DNA of 64,000 nucleotides from positions 1-64,000 of the forward strand of contig NZ_QGTM01000006.1 of the NCBI RefSeq assembly GCF_003182195.1, written 5' to 3'. A program made the position numbers and the translations under genes. The stretch is from Halomonas sp. A11-A (lineage in GTDB: Bacteria; Pseudomonadota; Gammaproteobacteria; Pseudomonadales; Halomonadaceae). Shown piece after piece: positions 56,337-64,000 of the stretch (positions within the stretch are counted from its first letter, which is position 1; each line of letters opens with the position of its first letter). Under the pieces are notes generated by a model that saw only the letters and a program-made list of their open reading frames with translations, was not told the origin of the DNA and did not search any database.

Positions 56337-56843
56337 ATGCTCTATCCCGCCCTGCCTTTCCTGCGCACCGCCCTTGCCGGCCTGGCCCTGGCGCTGGCCA
56401 GCCAGACCGTCCTGGCCCAGTCCCTGGCGGTCGAGAACGCCCAGGTGCGTGCCGTGCCGCCGGTCTCCACCACCACCGCGGCCTTCATGGTGCTGACTAA
56501 CCCCGGCGATGGCGACCTGGCGGTGGTCGAGGCCCATTCGCCGGCCGCCGGGACCACCGAGCTGCATAACCATGTGGACGTGGACGGCGTCATGCAGATG
56601 CGCCGCGTCGACGAGATCGGCGTGTCCGCCGGGGCCAGCACCGAGCTGGCCCCGGGCGGCCTGCACCTGATGCTGATCGACCTGGTGGCGCCGCTCCACG
56701 AGGGGGACGAGGTCGAGATCACCCTGGTGCTCGACAGCGGCGAGAGCCTTGAGCTGACCGCCCCGGTGCGGCGCATCGAGGTGATGGGCGGCGGCATGCA
56801 CGGGCAGGATGGCGGCCACGGTGGCGGCCACCACGGGCACTGA
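56337..56843 (+). CDS. PCu(A)C-type periplasmic copper chaperone
   Basis: The product (168 aa) has a signal peptide (residues 1-27, ending VLA-QS) and the PCuAC domain with the copper site H-M-H-M pattern ([19 protein letters not shown] and GLHLMLIDL). It delivers Cu(I) to the CuA or CuB site of cytochrome oxidase or stores it in the periplasm. The C-terminal Gly/His tail ([15 protein letters not shown]) adds possible metal ligands. It diverges from the TlpA gene with about 200 bp between and is followed by nrdR after 76 bp. Confidence 0.9.
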   Translation: MLYPALPFLRTALAGLALALASQTVLAQSLAVENAQVRAVPPVSTTTAAFMVLTNPGDGDLAVVEAHSPAAGTTELHNHVDVDGVMQMRRVDEIGVSAGASTELAPGGLHLMLIDLVAPLHEGDEVEITLVLDSGESLELTAPVRRIEVMGGGMHGQDGGHGGGHHGH

Positions 56844-56919
56844 GAGCCACGCTGGGCGGGGGCGGCCGCAGTCGTTACAATATGACCACGTCCCCGTCTC
56901 CCCAGCCCGGAACCCAGCG

Positions 56920-57402
56920 ATGCACTGCCCCTTCTGCGGTACCCATGACACCAAGGTCACCGACTCGCGGCTGGTCGCCGAGGGTGACCAGGTGCGTCGC
57001 CGCCGCCAGTGCGTGGCCTGCGGCGAGCGCTTCACCACCTACGAGACCGCCGAGCTGGTGATGCCCCGGGTGATCAAGGGCGACGGCTCCCGCGAATCCT
57101 TCGACGAGCAGAAGCTGCGCGCCGGCATGCTGCGGGCCCTCGAGAAGCGGCCGGTCAGCGCCGAGTCCATCGAAGCGGCGGTGCAGCGCATCCGTCAGAC
57201 CCTGCGCGCCCGCGGCGAGCGGGAGATCCATGCGCGCGATATCGGCGAGCAGGTGATGCTCGCCCTCAAGCGCCTCGACCAGGTTGCCTACATTCGCTTC
57301 GCCTCGGTCTACCGGCGCTTCCAGGACATCGACGAATTTCGCGCCGAGATCGATCGCCTGGCCCAGGAGCCCTCCTTCGGCCCCGACGAACCGCGCGGCT
57401 GA
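56920..57402 (+). CDS. nrdR: Transcriptional repressor NrdR
   Basis: This 160-aa nucleotide-sensing repressor controls ribonucleotide reductase genes. It has a zinc ribbon (Cys3, Cys6, Cys31, Cys34: MHCPFC and CVACGERF) and an ATP-cone domain from about residue 49 ([18 protein letters not shown]). Its length matches the family. It precedes ribD, a conserved arrangement in proteobacteria. The ATG at 56920 lacks a strong ribosome-binding sequence. Confidence 0.96.
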   Translation: MHCPFCGTHDTKVTDSRLVAEGDQVRRRRQCVACGERFTTYETAELVMPRVIKGDGSRESFDEQKLRAGMLRALEKRPVSAESIEAAVQRIRQTLRARGEREIHARDIGEQVMLALKRLDQVAYIRFASVYRRFQDIDEFRAEIDRLAQEPSFGPDEPRG

Positions 57403-57428
57403 CTGCCTTCCCCGCCCCGAGGAATCCC

Positions 57429-58574
57429 ATGGTCGAACAGCCCCATGAAGCCTGGATGGCCCGGGCCCTGGAACTGGCCCGCTGCGGCCTCTATACCACC
57501 GATCCCAACCCCCGGGTGGGCTGCGTGCTGGTCAAGCACGAACGCCGGGTGGGCGAGGGCTTCCATCTGCGTGCCGGCGAGCCCCATGCCGAGGTCAACG
57601 CCCTGCGCCAGGCCGGCGCGGCCGCCCGCGGCGCTACCGCCTATGTCACCCTGGAGCCCTGCTCCCACCAGGGGCGCACCGGCCCCTGCGCGGTGGCGCT
57701 GGTCGAGGCCGGCGTGGCGCGGGTGGTGGTGGCCATGGCCGACCCCAACCCGGCCGTGGCCGGGCGCGGCATCGCGCGGCTGCGCGAGGCGGGCATCGAC
57801 GTGGCGGTCGGCGTGCTGGAGGAGCAGGCCCGCGCGCTCAATCCTGGCTTCATCATGCGCATGGACCACGGCCGACCCTTCGTGCGCCTCAAGATGGCGA
57901 CGAGCCTCGATGGCCGCACCGCCATGCGCTCCGGCGAGTCCCAGTGGATCACCGGCCCCCAGGCCCGCCGCGAGGTGCAGCGCCTGCGCGCGCGCTCGAG
58001 CGCCGTGCTGACCGGGGTGGAGTCGGTGATCTTCGACAACTCGCGGCTCACCGTGCGCCCCGAGCAGGCCGAGCTCGACGGCGTGGAGCTGATCGCCGGC
58101 CGCCAGCCCCTGCGGGTGGTGGTGGACAGCCGCCTGCGCCTGCCCGAGGCCGCGGCCTGCCTCACTGAGCCCGGCCGTACCCTGGTCGCCACGGTCGAGG
58201 GCCACGAGGCGGAGCGGCGTGAACGGCTCGAGGCTGCCGGCGCCGAAGTGGTGGCGCTCCCGGCCGACGCCGCTGGGCGGGTCGACCTCCACGCCCTGCT
58301 GCGCTACCTGGCCGATGTGGAGCAGGCCAACGAGGTGCTGCTGGAGACCGGCGCCACTCTGGCCGGCGCCATGCTCGACGCGGGCCTGGTGGACGAGATG
58401 CAGCTCTTCGTGGCGCCCACCCTGCTGGGCGGTGAGGCGCGACCGCTCTTCCAGCTCGCCGGCATCGAGACCATGGCCCAGCAGCGCGGGCTCGAGATCC
58501 TGGATATTCGCGCCGTGGGCCGCGACTGGCGCATCACCGCCCGGCCCGAGCGCCGCACGAAAGCGGAAAAGTAG
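57429..58574 (+). CDS. ribD: Bifunctional riboflavin deaminase/reductase RibD
   Basis: The product (381 aa) performs the second and third steps of riboflavin synthesis. The N-terminal deaminase has the zinc ligands in PHAEVNAL and EPCSHQGRTGPC. The C-terminal reductase begins near residue 150 (FVRLKMATSLDGRTAM) and has the NADPH-binding blocks. GAGGAATCCC precedes the ATG at 57429. It leads ribBA, ribH, nusB, thiL and pgpA on the same strand. No riboflavin synthase (ribE) lies between ribD and ribBA, unlike many relatives. Confidence 0.95.
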   Translation: MVEQPHEAWMARALELARCGLYTTDPNPRVGCVLVKHERRVGEGFHLRAGEPHAEVNALRQAGAAARGATAYVTLEPCSHQGRTGPCAVALVEAGVARVVVAMADPNPAVAGRGIARLREAGIDVAVGVLEEQARALNPGFIMRMDHGRPFVRLKMATSLDGRTAMRSGESQWITGPQARREVQRLRARSSAVLTGVESVIFDNSRLTVRPEQAELDGVELIAGRQPLRVVVDSRLRLPEAAACLTEPGRTLVATVEGHEAERRERLEAAGAEVVALPADAAGRVDLHALLRYLADVEQANEVLLETGATLAGAMLDAGLVDEMQLFVAPTLLGGEARPLFQLAGIETMAQQRGLEILDIRAVGRDWRITARPERRTKAEK

Positions 58575-58687
58575 CGTGCAGGGGCTTGCCACGGTAACCT
58601 GACGCCGTTTCGAGGCGGGGTGCTGCCTGCGGACGACGCCAGCGTCGCCGTCAGCCGACACCGCCAAGCTGAATTTCTGGAGATCTC

Positions 58688-59875
58688 ATGGTGAACTCAA
58701 CTGCCGGCGGGCTGGCCCCCATCGAGGAGCTGATCGAGGACATCCGCCAGGGCAAGATGGTGATCCTCATGGACGATGAGGATCGCGAGAACGAAGGCGA
58801 TATCATCATGGCCGCCGAGAAGGTGCAGGCCGAGCATATCAACTTCATGGCCCGCTTCGGCCGTGGGCTGATCTGCCTGCCGATGACCCGCGAGCGCTGC
58901 GAGCGCCTCAGGCTGCCGCTGATGGTCACCGACAACGGCTCGGGCTTCGCCACCAAGTTTACCGTCTCCATCGAGGCCGCCGAGGGCGTGACCACCGGCA
59001 TCTCCGCCGCCGACCGGGCGCGCACCGTGCAGGCCGCGGTGGCCCGTGACGCCCGTGCCGAGGACATCGTCCAGCCGGGGCATATCTTCCCGCTGATGGC
59101 CGAGCCCGGCGGCGTGCTGCGCCGCGCCGGCCACACCGAAGCGGCCTGCGATCTCTCCGCCCTGGCCGGCCTCGACCCCAGCGGCGTGATCTGCGAGATC
59201 ATGAACGACGACGGCAGCATGGCGCGTCGCCCGGAGCTCGAGCGTTTCGCCGCCGAGCATGGCCTGAAGATGGGCACCATCGCCGACCTGATCCACTACC
59301 GCATCCACAACGAGCAGACCGTGGAGCACGTGGAGGCCACGCCGGTACAGACCGCCTACGGCGAGCTGACCCTGCACGTCTTCCGCGACAGCATCCAGGG
59401 CGCCCACCACCTGGCGCTGGTCAAGGGGCGCCCCAGCCCCGATACCCCGACCACGGTGCGCGTGCACCTGGCCGATGCCATGCGCGACCTGCTCGCCCTG
59501 CAGAAGGGCGACAGCGCCCTGTGGAACTCCCAGCGGGCCATCGCCGAGGTGGCGCGCAGCGAGCGAGGGGTCTTCGTGCTGCTCGACGACGGCCGCCCCC
59601 GCCAGGACCTGCGCGACTACCTGGACACCTTCCTGGAGCGCCGGCGTGCGCCGCGCAACAGCGCCTCCGACGGTGCTGGCAACTACCTGACCATCGGCAC
59701 CGGCTCGCAGATCCTGCGCCATCTCAACGTCGGCAAGATGCGCCTGCTCAGCTCCCCCTGGAAGTTCTCGGCGCTCTCCGGCTTCGACCTGGAAGTGGTC
59801 GAGCGCCTTAGCCCCGAGGACATCGCCGCGGCAGACGCTGCCGAGGCCGAGCGTGCCGAGAACCGCGGCGACTGA
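58688..59875 (+). CDS. ribBA: 3,4-Dihydroxy-2-butanone-4-phosphate synthase with degenerate RibA domain
   Basis: The product (395 aa) has an intact RibB domain (residues about 10-210) with [16 protein letters not shown] and [14 protein letters not shown], which turns ribulose 5-phosphate into the four-carbon riboflavin precursor. The C-terminal RibA-like domain lacks the zinc cysteines and the RCDCG-type loop (the region reads [18 protein letters not shown] and [13 protein letters not shown]), so GTP cyclohydrolase II activity is unlikely. Such RibBX proteins are known in gammaproteobacteria (recalled). GGAGATCTC precedes the ATG. A true ribA must lie elsewhere. The 113-bp gap upstream shows no FMN riboswitch pattern I can recognise. 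Confidence 0.92.
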   Translation: MVNSTAGGLAPIEELIEDIRQGKMVILMDDEDRENEGDIIMAAEKVQAEHINFMARFGRGLICLPMTRERCERLRLPLMVTDNGSGFATKFTVSIEAAEGVTTGISAADRARTVQAAVARDARAEDIVQPGHIFPLMAEPGGVLRRAGHTEAACDLSALAGLDPSGVICEIMNDDGSMARRPELERFAAEHGLKMGTIADLIHYRIHNEQTVEHVEATPVQTAYGELTLHVFRDSIQGAHHLALVKGRPSPDTPTTVRVHLADAMRDLLALQKGDSALWNSQRAIAEVARSERGVFVLLDDGRPRQDLRDYLDTFLERRRAPRNSASDGAGNYLTIGTGSQILRHLNVGKMRLLSSPWKFSALSGFDLEVVERLSPEDIAAADAAEAERAENRGD

Positions 59876-59947
59876 CGCCGACCCCGATCCCGACCATCCA
59901 GCGGGCGCGGCCCCGGGCCGCGCCCCAGCATCATCAGGAAGACAGAC

Positions 59948-60442
59948 ATGCAACCCATTTCTCAAGTGGAAGGCAGCTTCATCGACGTGGACGGCCGCTA
60001 CGTCATCGTGGTGGGGCGCTTCAACCATCACGTGGTGGACAGCCTGGTGGAAGGCGCCGTGGACAGCCTGGTGCGCCACGGCGTGGCCGGCGAGAACATC
60101 GACATCGTCCACGTGCCGGGCGCCTGGGAACTGCCGCTGGCGGTCAAACAGGTGCTCAAGGTGGCCCGCCCCGATGCGGTGATCGCGCTGGGCGCGGTGA
60201 TTCGCGGCGGCACCCCCCACTTCGAGTACGTGGCCGGCGGCTGCAACTCGGCCCTGAGCAGCCTGCAGCTCGAGTTCGATACCCCCATCGCCAATGGCGT
60301 GCTCACCGTCAACTCCATCGAGCAGGCCATCGAGCGCTCCGGCACCAAGGCCGGCAACAAGGGCGCCGAGGCGGCCATGGCGGCCATGGAGATGGTCTCG
60401 CTGCTGCGCTGCTTCGGCGACGACGAGGAGGAAGAGGCATGA
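59948..60442 (+). CDS. ribH: 6,7-Dimethyl-8-ribityllumazine synthase
   Basis: The product (164 aa) condenses the RibB and RibD products into lumazine, the riboflavin precursor. Substrate motifs [25 protein letters not shown] and the catalytic His in [12 protein letters not shown] are present. The C-terminal tail (GDDEEEEA) is very acidic. CAGGAAGACAGAC precedes the ATG. Its stop overlaps the nusB start by four bases. Confidence 0.95.
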   Translation: MQPISQVEGSFIDVDGRYVIVVGRFNHHVVDSLVEGAVDSLVRHGVAGENIDIVHVPGAWELPLAVKQVLKVARPDAVIALGAVIRGGTPHFEYVAGGCNSALSSLQLEFDTPIANGVLTVNSIEQAIERSGTKAGNKGAEAAMAAMEMVSLLRCFGDDEEEEA

Positions 60443-60942
60443 GTCGCGAGCGCGCTCGCGGTCCCTCCAAGGCGCAGCTCTCTCGGCGTGCCGCGCGGGA
60501 GCTGGCCGTTCAGGGCCTCTACCAGTGGCAGATGACCGGCAAGTCGATCTCCGCGGTGGAGGCCGAGTTTCGCAGCCAGCGTGCCGACGACGACCTCGAG
60601 GACCACGAGAACTGGCTCAAGGTCATGGAGATCGCCGACCTGGCGCTCTTCCATGAGCTGCTGCACAACGTGGCGCGCTTCAAGGCCGACCTCGACGCGT
60701 CCATCGCGCCGCTGCTTGACCGCAAGCTCGAGGAGCTCGACCTCATCGAGCTCTCCATCCTGCGCCTGGGGGCCTATGAGCTCTCCCGGCGCCTCGATGT
60801 GCCCTACCGGGTGGTGATCAACGAGGGCGTGGAGCTGGCCAAGTCCTTCGGCGCCACCGATGGCCACAAGTACGTCAACGGCATCCTCGACAAGCTCGCC
60901 GGGCGTCTGCGCTCCGCCGAGGTGGCCGCCCGCCGCCGCTGA
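60439..60942 (+). CDS. nusB: Transcription antitermination factor NusB
   Basis: This 167-aa RNA-binding protein joins NusE at boxA to keep RNA polymerase reading through rRNA operons. The all-helical fold with the N-terminal [16 protein letters not shown] signature and [20 protein letters not shown] near residue 113 is clear. The first 14 residues are basic. Coupled to ribH by ATGA, in the widely conserved ribH-nusB-thiL order. Confidence 0.95.
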   Translation: MSRERARGPSKAQLSRRAARELAVQGLYQWQMTGKSISAVEAEFRSQRADDDLEDHENWLKVMEIADLALFHELLHNVARFKADLDASIAPLLDRKLEELDLIELSILRLGAYELSRRLDVPYRVVINEGVELAKSFGATDGHKYVNGILDKLAGRLRSAEVAARRR

Positions 60943-60955
60943 AGGGGATGTCCCC

Positions 60956-61945
60956 ATGGTCAGTCAAAGTCAGCAAAGTGAATTCGGGTTGATCGCCCGC
61001 TACTTCACCCCGTCGCCGCCCGGCCCTGATGCCGGCGTGGCACTGGGGGTGGGGGACGACTGCACGCTGCTGCTTCCCGCGGGGGGGCAGCAGCTGGCGG
61101 TGAGCGTCGACACCTCGGTGGCCGGCGTTCACTACCCCGAGGACGCTCCCGCCGAGGCGGTGGGACATCGTGCCCTGGCGGTGAGCCTCAGCGACCTCGC
61201 GGCGATGGGTGCCCGTGCCCGCTGGTGCCTGATGGCGCTGACCCTGGAAGAGGCCGACGCCCCCTGGCTCGAGGGCTTCTCGCGCGGCTTTCGCGACCTC
61301 GCCGAGGCCAGCGGCACCGCCCTGGTCGGCGGCGACGTGACCCGCGGCGCCACCGCCATCGGCGTGACGGTGATGGGGGAGGTGGCGCCCGGGGCGGCGC
61401 TGACCCGCCACGGCGGCCGCCCGGGCGACCTGGTCGCGGTGACCGGCACGCTGGGGGGGGGCGCCGGCGGCCTGGCGCTCTGGCAGCGCGGCGAGCGCGA
61501 CCCCGCCCATCCGCTGCTGACCCGCTACCTGCGTCCCCAGCCGCGCCTGGCAGCTGGTGAGGCGCTGGTGGGGCTTGCCACCGCGGCCATCGATATCTCG
61601 GACGGCCTGCTGGCCGACCTGGGCCACCTCCTCGAGCGCTCCGGCGTCGGCGCCACCCTTGACCCCGAGGCGCTGCCCCTGGCCGAAGGGCTGGTCGCGG
61701 CGCTGGGCGAGGAGGGCGCCCGTCAGGCGGCGCTTGCCGGCGGTGACGACTACGAACTGCTGCTGAGTCTGCCCGCCGAGCGGTTTGAGGCGGCCAGCGC
61801 CCGCCTCGCCGCCCTGGGACTGCCGCTCACCGTGATCGGCCGCCTCGAGGCCGAGCCCGGCCTGCGCGGCGTGGCCATGCCCGGCCGCAGCGGCTGGCAG
61901 CACTTCCAGGCGGAAGGCGACGAGCACGCAGGAGGGGTGACATGA
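60956..61945 (+). CDS. thiL: Thiamine-monophosphate kinase
   Basis: The product (329 aa) makes thiamine diphosphate from thiamine monophosphate with ATP. Family motifs are SEFGLIARYF at residue 8, the metal-binding GVGDDCTLL and SVDTSVAGVHYP, GGDVTRG and the DISDGLLADLGHLL block. The ATG at 60956 follows GAAGGGGATGTCCCC. Its stop overlaps the pgpA start by four bases. Confidence 0.95.
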   Translation: MVSQSQQSEFGLIARYFTPSPPGPDAGVALGVGDDCTLLLPAGGQQLAVSVDTSVAGVHYPEDAPAEAVGHRALAVSLSDLAAMGARARWCLMALTLEEADAPWLEGFSRGFRDLAEASGTALVGGDVTRGATAIGVTVMGEVAPGAALTRHGGRPGDLVAVTGTLGGGAGGLALWQRGERDPAHPLLTRYLRPQPRLAAGEALVGLATAAIDISDGLLADLGHLLERSGVGATLDPEALPLAEGLVAALGEEGARQAALAGGDDYELLLSLPAERFEAASARLAALGLPLTVIGRLEAEPGLRGVAMPGRSGWQHFQAEGDEHAGGVT

Positions 61946-62415
61946 ACCGAGCGCCCCCCAGCATCTGGCACCGTCCGACCCACTTCCTCGCCTTTGGCCT
62001 CGGCAGCGGGGCCGTGCCCTGGGCCCCGGGCACCTTCGGTACCCTGGCCGCCATTCCCTTCTACTGGCTGCTCTCCGAGCTGCCCCTGGGCTGGTACCTG
62101 GCGGTGGTGATGGCGGCCTTCGTGTGGGGGGTGTGGCTCTGCGAGAAGACCTCCCGCGACCTCGGCGTCCACGATCACTCCGGCATCGTCTGGGACGAGT
62201 TCGTCGGCTACTGGATCACCATGGCGGCGGTGCCCTTCTCCTGGGAGGCGGCGCTGTGGGGGTTCGTGCTCTTCCGCATCTTCGATGTCATCAAGCCCTG
62301 GCCGATCCGCTGGGCGGACCGCCGGGTGGCGGGGGGCTTCGGCATCATGATCGACGACGTGATGGCGGGCATCTACGCCTGGAGCGTCATGCATATCTGG
62401 TTCTGGCTACACTGA
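61942..62415 (+). CDS. pgpA: Phosphatidylglycerophosphatase A
   Basis: This 157-aa inner-membrane phosphatase makes phosphatidylglycerol from its phosphate. It has the FGLGSGAVPWAPGTFGTLA and DEFVGYWITM signatures plus FRIFDVIKPWPIRWAD, with three to four helices. The conserved thiL-pgpA coupling supports the call. Confidence 0.95.
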   Translation: MNRAPPSIWHRPTHFLAFGLGSGAVPWAPGTFGTLAAIPFYWLLSELPLGWYLAVVMAAFVWGVWLCEKTSRDLGVHDHSGIVWDEFVGYWITMAAVPFSWEAALWGFVLFRIFDVIKPWPIRWADRRVAGGFGIMIDDVMAGIYAWSVMHIWFWLH

Positions 62416-62470
62416 AGGGTCGAGTCGCGGCTCGTCCGTCCGGGCGTGGCCGAGCAGGGAAGGGGGCGCT

Positions 62471-63706
62471 ATGCGCAAGGAACGACTGATCGTCCCGGTG
62501 GTGGTGGCGCTGGCCGTGGTCTGGGCGGTGGCCCAGTACCTCGCCTCGCTGCTCTTCGAGCGGGAGCTGGTTCGCGCCCTGGCGGATCTCGAGGCCCGCG
62601 GCGAGCTGGTGACGGAGCGCAGCGAGGTGGAGCGCGGCTGGCTGGGCTCCTCGGGGGTGGTGCACCTCTCCCCCGTGCTGGGCGATGGCTGGCGTCTCGA
62701 ACTCACCTACTCGGCGCGCCACGGGGTCTTCAGCACCCGCATCGAGGGGGGGTTCCATCCCGCCATCGGCCCGCGCCAGCTGCATCTGTTCGGCGACTGG
62801 CTGCCCTCCAGCCCGCCGAGCTGGCATGCCCGCTACCAGACCCTGGGTGGCACCCTGGAGGGCACCATCCAGCTCGCCCCCTTCCTGATCAGCCAGGGGC
62901 CCCGCGAGCTCGACTTCCGCGGTGGCCAGCTCAGCTTCGGTGGCCAGCAGGGCGACTGGCGCCTGCGCGCCAGGCTGCAGCCCTGGCGGCTGACCGATGG
63001 GGTGGCCACCCTGGAGTCCGGGCTGGTCTCCCTGGAGAGCCGCTACGCCTATACCGCCGGCGCCCATCACTTCACCCAGCGTGACCTGCTGCGCATCGAT
63101 CAGCTCGCCTGGCAGCAGCCGGGCCTGGCGCTGGAGGCCAGTGAGCTCGTCTACCGCAGCCGCATGCAGCTCGATGACAGCGAGCTGCGCATCGATAGCG
63201 AGCTGACCCTGGCCGAGGTGCTGGCGGCGGAGCAGGTGCTGCTGACCGGGCGGGTGGCCATGGAGCTGTCGCGGATCAACGCCGACGCGGTGCGCGAGGC
63301 GCTGGCCGGGCTGCGCCGGGAGGCGGCCAAGGCCCGCGAGCTCGCCCCGCGGGAGCTGATTGCCCGCCTGGAGCCGGAGCTGCGGGCGACCCTGGTCGAC
63401 TCCCCGCGTCTGGACCTCACCGAGGTCGACCTGGAGAGCCCCATGCTGGGGCTCGCCGCCCGCGGCGACGGGTCGCTGTTCTTCGACCCGCGCCGCCTCG
63501 ACGAGTTGAGCCTGGCGCGGCTCGATGACGAAGAGGAGCGGGCGCGCTGGCTGACCCGTATCGACGGCGATGGCATCTGGCGTGAGGTGCCCCCGGTGGT
63601 GGCCCTGTGGCTGGGCCTGCCGCTGGGGACCCGTGACCTGGAACTCGACGTCATCCGCGGCCGGGTTCGGGTCAACGGGCGGCCGATGCCGTCGCTCTGG
63701 CGGTGA
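62471..63706 (+). CDS. DUF945 (YdgA-like) family protein
   Basis: The product (411 aa) has a single N-terminal membrane anchor or signal (LIVPVVVALAVVWAVAQYLASLLF) and a long periplasmic part of the DUF945/YdgA type. Typical elements are the conserved SEVERGWLGSSG segment near residue 56 (the YxxGxF/WF-like motif region) and alternating beta strands. The function of the family is not settled; YdgA has been linked to swarming and envelope. GGGGGCGCT precedes the ATG at 62471. Confidence 0.75.
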   Translation: MRKERLIVPVVVALAVVWAVAQYLASLLFERELVRALADLEARGELVTERSEVERGWLGSSGVVHLSPVLGDGWRLELTYSARHGVFSTRIEGGFHPAIGPRQLHLFGDWLPSSPPSWHARYQTLGGTLEGTIQLAPFLISQGPRELDFRGGQLSFGGQQGDWRLRARLQPWRLTDGVATLESGLVSLESRYAYTAGAHHFTQRDLLRIDQLAWQQPGLALEASELVYRSRMQLDDSELRIDSELTLAEVLAAEQVLLTGRVAMELSRINADAVREALAGLRREAAKARELAPRELIARLEPELRATLVDSPRLDLTEVDLESPMLGLAARGDGSLFFDPRRLDELSLARLDDEEERARWLTRIDGDGIWREVPPVVALWLGLPLGTRDLELDVIRGRVRVNGRPMPSLWR

Positions 63707-63735
63707 CAAGGGGTGGCAGGCAGGGCCACCCCCCG
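63707..63735 (+). terminator. Hairpin after the DUF945 gene
   Basis: GGGGTGGC and GCCACCCC arms around a short AGGCAGG loop follow the stop codon directly. No T-tract follows. Confidence 0.5.
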
Positions 63736-63808
63736 ACTTGAAGTTGTCGCCCGTCGCCCGCATTCCTGAGCCAACGGCACAAGCCTCCATTGGATCAGGA
63801 CGACCATC

Positions 63809-64000
63809 ATGAGTGACGAGCAGGACCGCCGCCACGACCCGGATGCGCCGGAGTGGCTGCACGATATCCACGACGAGGACGAGGAGTTCGACCTCGACGA
63901 CCAGCCCGGCGATAGCCGGCACGCCGTGGTGCCGGCCCGCGATTCCCTTCCCGAGCGCATCTACCTGCTGCCGATTCACAACCGGCCCTTCTTCCCGGCC
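63809..64000 (+). CDS. Lon-type ATP-dependent protease, N-terminal end (cut by window edge)
   Basis: Only the first 64 codons are visible. After an acidic leader of about 47 residues (e.g. EWLHDIHDEDEEFDLDDQPG), SLPERIYLLPIHNRPFFPA matches the start of the Lon N-terminal substrate-binding domain. The unusually long acidic leader is like that of a second Lon-type protease found in halomonads and pseudomonads. The ATPase and Ser-Lys protease domains lie beyond the edge, so the call rests on this short block. Confidence 0.65.
   Translation, partial: MSDEQDRRHDPDAPEWLHDIHDEDEEFDLDDQPGDSRHAVVPARDSLPERIYLLPIHNRPFFPA

Noticed and set aside
58575..58687. Possible FMN riboswitch before ribBA
   Set aside because: The conserved RFN-element boxes are not recognisable in these 113 bases; only a small GACGCCAGCGTC palindrome is seen.

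Overview
The window is about 64 kb of GC-rich, densely packed gammaproteobacterial chromosome. Gene content and order (a ftsB-ispD-ispF-truD-surE-pcm-DUF368-nlpD-rpoS run, a Pseudomonas/Halomonas-like Entner-Doudoroff region, a PA3496-type small protein) suggest Halomonas or another member of the Halomonadaceae. That assignment is inference from recalled families; no database search was possible. I see no rRNA, tRNA, CRISPR array, prophage or complete insertion sequence.

Positions 1-15540 form a sugar-catabolism region. Pyruvate kinase (cut by the left edge) and gap diverge from a shared regulatory gap. They are followed by the fructose PTS operon fruBKA with its divergent LacI-type regulator, a fructokinase / hexose-6-phosphate mutarotase / glucokinase operon, edd and an aldehyde dehydrogenase. 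The pyk/gap and edd promoters share a GGTAAGTTTAC palindrome and HexR-like sites, and TGAATCG boxes recur at fru, pyk/gap and glk. A duplicated 5' end of glk creates a 30-codon leader ORF whose stop overlaps the glk start.

Positions 15634-30000 are mostly housekeeping: a COG3146 acyltransferase-like protein, the conserved ftsB-to-rpoS run, a TolC-type outer-membrane protein, alanine racemase, a lipid A acyltransferase, EttA and a small PA3496-type protein. Two palindromic extragenic elements lie at 26928-27000 and 27921-28027.

Positions 30200-42830 carry an MFS and an EamA transporter, a ParE/Phd-type toxin-antitoxin pair, tesA with a divergent ABC transporter (ybbA/ybbP), a two-domain polyphosphate:AMP phosphotransferase, an unrecognised secreted protein, glyA and a beta-CASP nuclease.

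Positions 42840-56850 are the most interesting part: a sulfur-handling island. A promoter with a perfect ANR/FNR box and an overlapping palindrome precedes a secreted rhodanese, a secreted DsrE protein, a DUF2892 membrane protein and a peroxiredoxin. Next come two separately transcribed persulfide-dioxygenase-like metallo-hydrolases, a DUF442 sulfurtransferase/phosphatase, a SulP transporter, a YeeE/YedE pair, an OmpR-type two-component system and thiosulfate dehydrogenase with its cytochrome partner (tsdB-tsdA). Convergent to these are a DsbG-like isomerase and a membrane-anchored TlpA thioredoxin, and beyond them a PCuAC copper chaperone. Together they suggest uptake of sulfur compounds, oxidation of thiosulfate to tetrathionate in the periplasm, disposal of persulfides in the cytoplasm, and thiol repair.

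Positions 56900-64000 hold nrdR-ribD-ribBA-ribH-nusB-thiL-pgpA, a DUF945 protein and the start of a Lon-type protease, which is cut by the right edge.
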